Source: Bedellia somnulentella (lineage: Eukaryota > Arthropoda > Insecta > Lepidoptera > Bedelliidae). Taken from it: a stretch of 64,000 bases of DNA. Of this stretch, positions 62,176-64,000 are shown piece by piece; within the stretch, counting starts at the first letter, position 1, and each line of letters starts with the position of its first letter. The position numbers and the translations under genes are program-made. Location of the stretch: contig OY755191.1 in assembly GCA_963576735.1 (NCBI GenBank), forward strand, positions 13,235,608-13,299,607, read 5' to 3'. The notes under the pieces were generated by a model. That model searched no databases, was not told the DNA's origin, and worked only from the letters and a program-made list of their open reading frames with translations.

Positions 62176-62421
62176 CTCTGTCTATTTTTTGAAGAACTGA
62201 ATTTTACTTTGTCATGTCCTAGTTAGTCCAAGCAAAGTTCATTTTTTGTTTTTTTGTGCTTAGCTTTTAGAATGTTTTTTTCTGCCTTTTTGGCTATTTT
62301 GGTCAATGTGAAGCTTTTATATTTTTGCCATGTCCGACTGTGTATCACTATGTATGTCCGCGGCATAGCTCGTTGTTATTTAGAATGCGCTCACATAATT
62401 TGAAGTTAGAGATATTTGTAC

Positions 62422-62544
62422 AATTGGCCTAGACCTCGCTTTTATAACATACCCTTTTTATATTATAAATCGATAAAGGACATCAAACTAAACAACTTTG
62501 CCCATGGAATGCCTATAGTTATAAAAGCGAGGTCTAGGCCAATT
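62422..62544. repeat. 27-bp perfect inverted repeat with 69-base loop
   Basis: Left arm 62422-62448 begins AATTGGCCTAGACCTCGC. The right arm 62518-62544 is its exact reverse complement. No flanking duplication can be seen. Possible small MITE or hairpin RNA source. Confidence 0.85.
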
Positions 62545-62661
62545 ATCATAACAATGGTACCTACTCTACACAAAAAAGAGTGCTTGATAGTTTTTTCTCA
62601 TCAAATCAAATCATGGATGGTATCATTAGAAACTCAGCTGAACTTTACGTTCGCTTCTTAA

Positions 62662-62805
62662 TATTTTCGAATATCACGTGACTTTATTGTCGCCTGTGTC
62701 CAGACTACCCAAGTTTTGCTAAGAAAGTGTATTCCCGTGTTAGGAGGCAGATCTATCACAGTTTTTATAAAATACACTACATCATGACTAAATACAAGTT
62801 GGTCA
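62662..62805 (-). repeat. degenerate SINE-A
   Basis: ATATCACGTGACTTTATTGTC to CATGACTAAATACAAGTTGG. Confidence 0.7.
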
Positions 62806-63012
62806 TGTTATGGGAGAGCCAGAGTTTCAGAACTAGAAACTCCTCAGACACATTTGGAAGTTAATAGGGGAGAAGATGGTAAAAATAAAGTATCGTTGGT
62901 CATGTGTCTACAACCTTATCGCCCAAAAACAACTCAAAAAGCCCCATACCCTTAGTCACCTATTACGACCACCGTGGTTAGTGAGGGGTAGTGACAGTCT
63001 AAGACGACAAAG
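62806..63012 (-). repeat. degenerate SINE-B
   Basis: GAGAGCCAGAGTTTCAGAAC, then TCTACAACCTTATCGCCC, then CCCTTAGTCACCTATTACG. Confidence 0.75.
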
Positions 63013-63097
63013 AGAGTATATTCGTGAAAATAACTTTAATGTGAACTCTGATAAGCTGGCCAGATAAATATCTGTACTTTGAACTTAAGTTACTAAT

Positions 63098-63160
63098 ATA
63101 GAATAGAATAGAAAATACTTTATTGCACATCATCAAAACATAATACGTGAAAAATATAAT
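63098..63160 (-). repeat. LINE 3' tail, ATTCT type
   Basis: On the minus strand GTGCAATAAAGTATTTTC and (TATTC)n, a usual 3' end of lepidopteran CR1-like LINEs. No coding part is attached. Confidence 0.5.
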
Positions 63161-63565
63161 ACGTTATCTTCACAATTGCAAGTTCCACTGCCACCCCTTT
63201 GGATATAAATGGCTAAACGAAACAAAATGATTACTTTCTCTGAAAAAACGGCAAAAAAATAGCAACTAAAAACATTTATTACGACTCTAGCCTACACCTT
63301 TGACTTATTCATAAAGTTTATTATCCACGTACATAAAATGCATGGTATCTCAATGTTACCAAACATAACCTTGGTAGTTCAGTGAAAATGAGCACCATTT
63401 CTAATACTAAGAGGTGTAGGTTCAAATCCTGTGCCTTTTATCAAGTCATATATTCGGATTTTTCCACAATGTTATAAACTGCGAGGTTAAACATCTCATG
63501 AAACCTTTCAGTGAATTCCTACAAAAACAGCGACGCTACAATACTATAATAAATTATAACTAGTG
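63161..63565. other. no gene; possible SINE head
   Basis: ACCTTGGTAGTTCAGTG and GTAGGTTCAAATCCTG (63368-63434) look like a decayed tRNA-like SINE head, followed by ACATCTCATGAAACC. Confidence 0.4.
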
Positions 63566-63570
63566 GGTAA

Positions 63571-63955
63571 CCCTGGCGCGACTACGTCGCGTCCTATAAA
63601 ATGATTTTATTTTGAAATTTTCCGACCAATCACAGCGCAGCTTTTTTGAATTTCTAAAGTTTTTTTCTGATTTGCCGGTTTGAAAAAATTCCGACCAATC
63701 ACAGCGCATCTCTGATCGACTAAAGTTTGCGCGCGCTTATGTCACTCAAGCAAAGTCTAATGGCCAAAATCGAAACTTTGAAATTCTGTAACAATTAACT
63801 TAATCCAGTTACATCAGATGTCTGAATTTTGTGCACACCACGGCCGCGAACTGTACAAAACGATACCTGAACCAAATTTCTAGCTTAACTCATCGCGTCA
63901 CAGGCTTCCGGGCAAGAAAGAGGCTTACAGAAATAATAACTAAAGATAATACCTC
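63571..63955 (-). repeat. Helitron 3' end, other end not seen
   Basis: On the minus strand the element ends GGACGCGACGTAGTCGCGCC (perfect stem around GACGTAGTC), then AGGGTTACCCACTAG before a T. The sequence GACCAATCACAGCGCA occurs twice inside (near 63625 and 63694). The 5' end is unidentified. Confidence 0.55.
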
Positions 63956-63959
63956 GACA

Positions 63960-64000
63960 AATATGTCAGAGGTTCAGAAGTATTAAAAACTCTGCCACCC
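63960..64000 (+). repeat. SINE-A 3' fragment at window edge
   Basis: GTCAGAGGTTCAGAAGTATT, then CTCTGCCACCC, cut by the window end. Confidence 0.5.

Noticed and set aside
62416..62661. Plus-strand frame of 81 codons over the inverted repeat
   Set aside because: It spans both arms of the palindrome, has no domain, and ends in AT-rich sequence.
1..64000. CRISPR array, bacterial operon or riboswitch
   Set aside because: Spliced gene structure, SINEs, Helitrons and LINEs show a eukaryotic genome. Repeats are dispersed elements or microsatellites, not spaced direct repeats with unique spacers.

Overview
The window is repeat-dense insect DNA, almost certainly from a moth or butterfly. Evidence: one complete five-coding-exon glutathione S-transferase gene with insect epsilon-class features, lepidopteran-type Helitrons with TC...CTAG ends, an RTE-like LINE, a Jockey-clade LINE, a Penelope-like element, a piggyBac relative with CCCTAGAAAGATA ends in TTAA, and a short TTAGG array. 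Most of the rest is mobile-element sequence, often nested.

For convenience I name four short retroelement families. SINE-A is tRNA-headed, about 370 bp, with a (TTATG)n tail. SINE-B is about 245 bp with a TATG or TAAG tail and is the commonest repeat here, with more than 40 copies or relics. SINE-C has a tRNA-Tyr-like core. SINE-D has another tRNA-like head. The RTE-like LINE occurs mostly as 5'-truncated 3' ends. SINE-A, SINE-B and the LINE share a 3' terminal plan (CTCTG, a C-rich/G-rich hairpin, then GTGA and a T-A-T-G repeat tail). All three also yield 5'-inverted copies flanked by target-site duplications, so I infer one LINE machinery drives all three.

Layout: 1-13 kb, scattered SINEs, two Helitrons and LINE ends. 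13.4-26.8 kb, a diverged duplicated repeat region loaded with nested insertions: Helitron in Helitron in SINE-B, a GC-rich ORF1-only retroelement, a Penelope-like fragment next to a 200-N assembly gap, and a PIF/Harbinger remnant. 27-36 kb, SINEs, a Helitron with a decayed helicase, the longest LINE reverse-transcriptase ORF (minus strand), and a 21-bp-period minisatellite at two loci. 36-38 kb, the deleted piggyBac-like element. 40-45 kb, a near-full-length Jockey element (damaged ORF1 and endonuclease, intact RT frame) inserted into an RTE copy. 45-52 kb, direct repeats, a MITE with unusual internal palindromes, and more SINEs. 52.8-57.4 kb, the GST gene on the minus strand, its introns filled with SINEs. 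58-64 kb, SINE-B and SINE-C copies, a 27-bp perfect inverted repeat and Helitron ends.

The GST gene is the only host gene I can assemble with confidence. Element boundaries are given to the base only where target-site duplications, TTAA, or Helitron A/T flanks fix them; the others are approximate.
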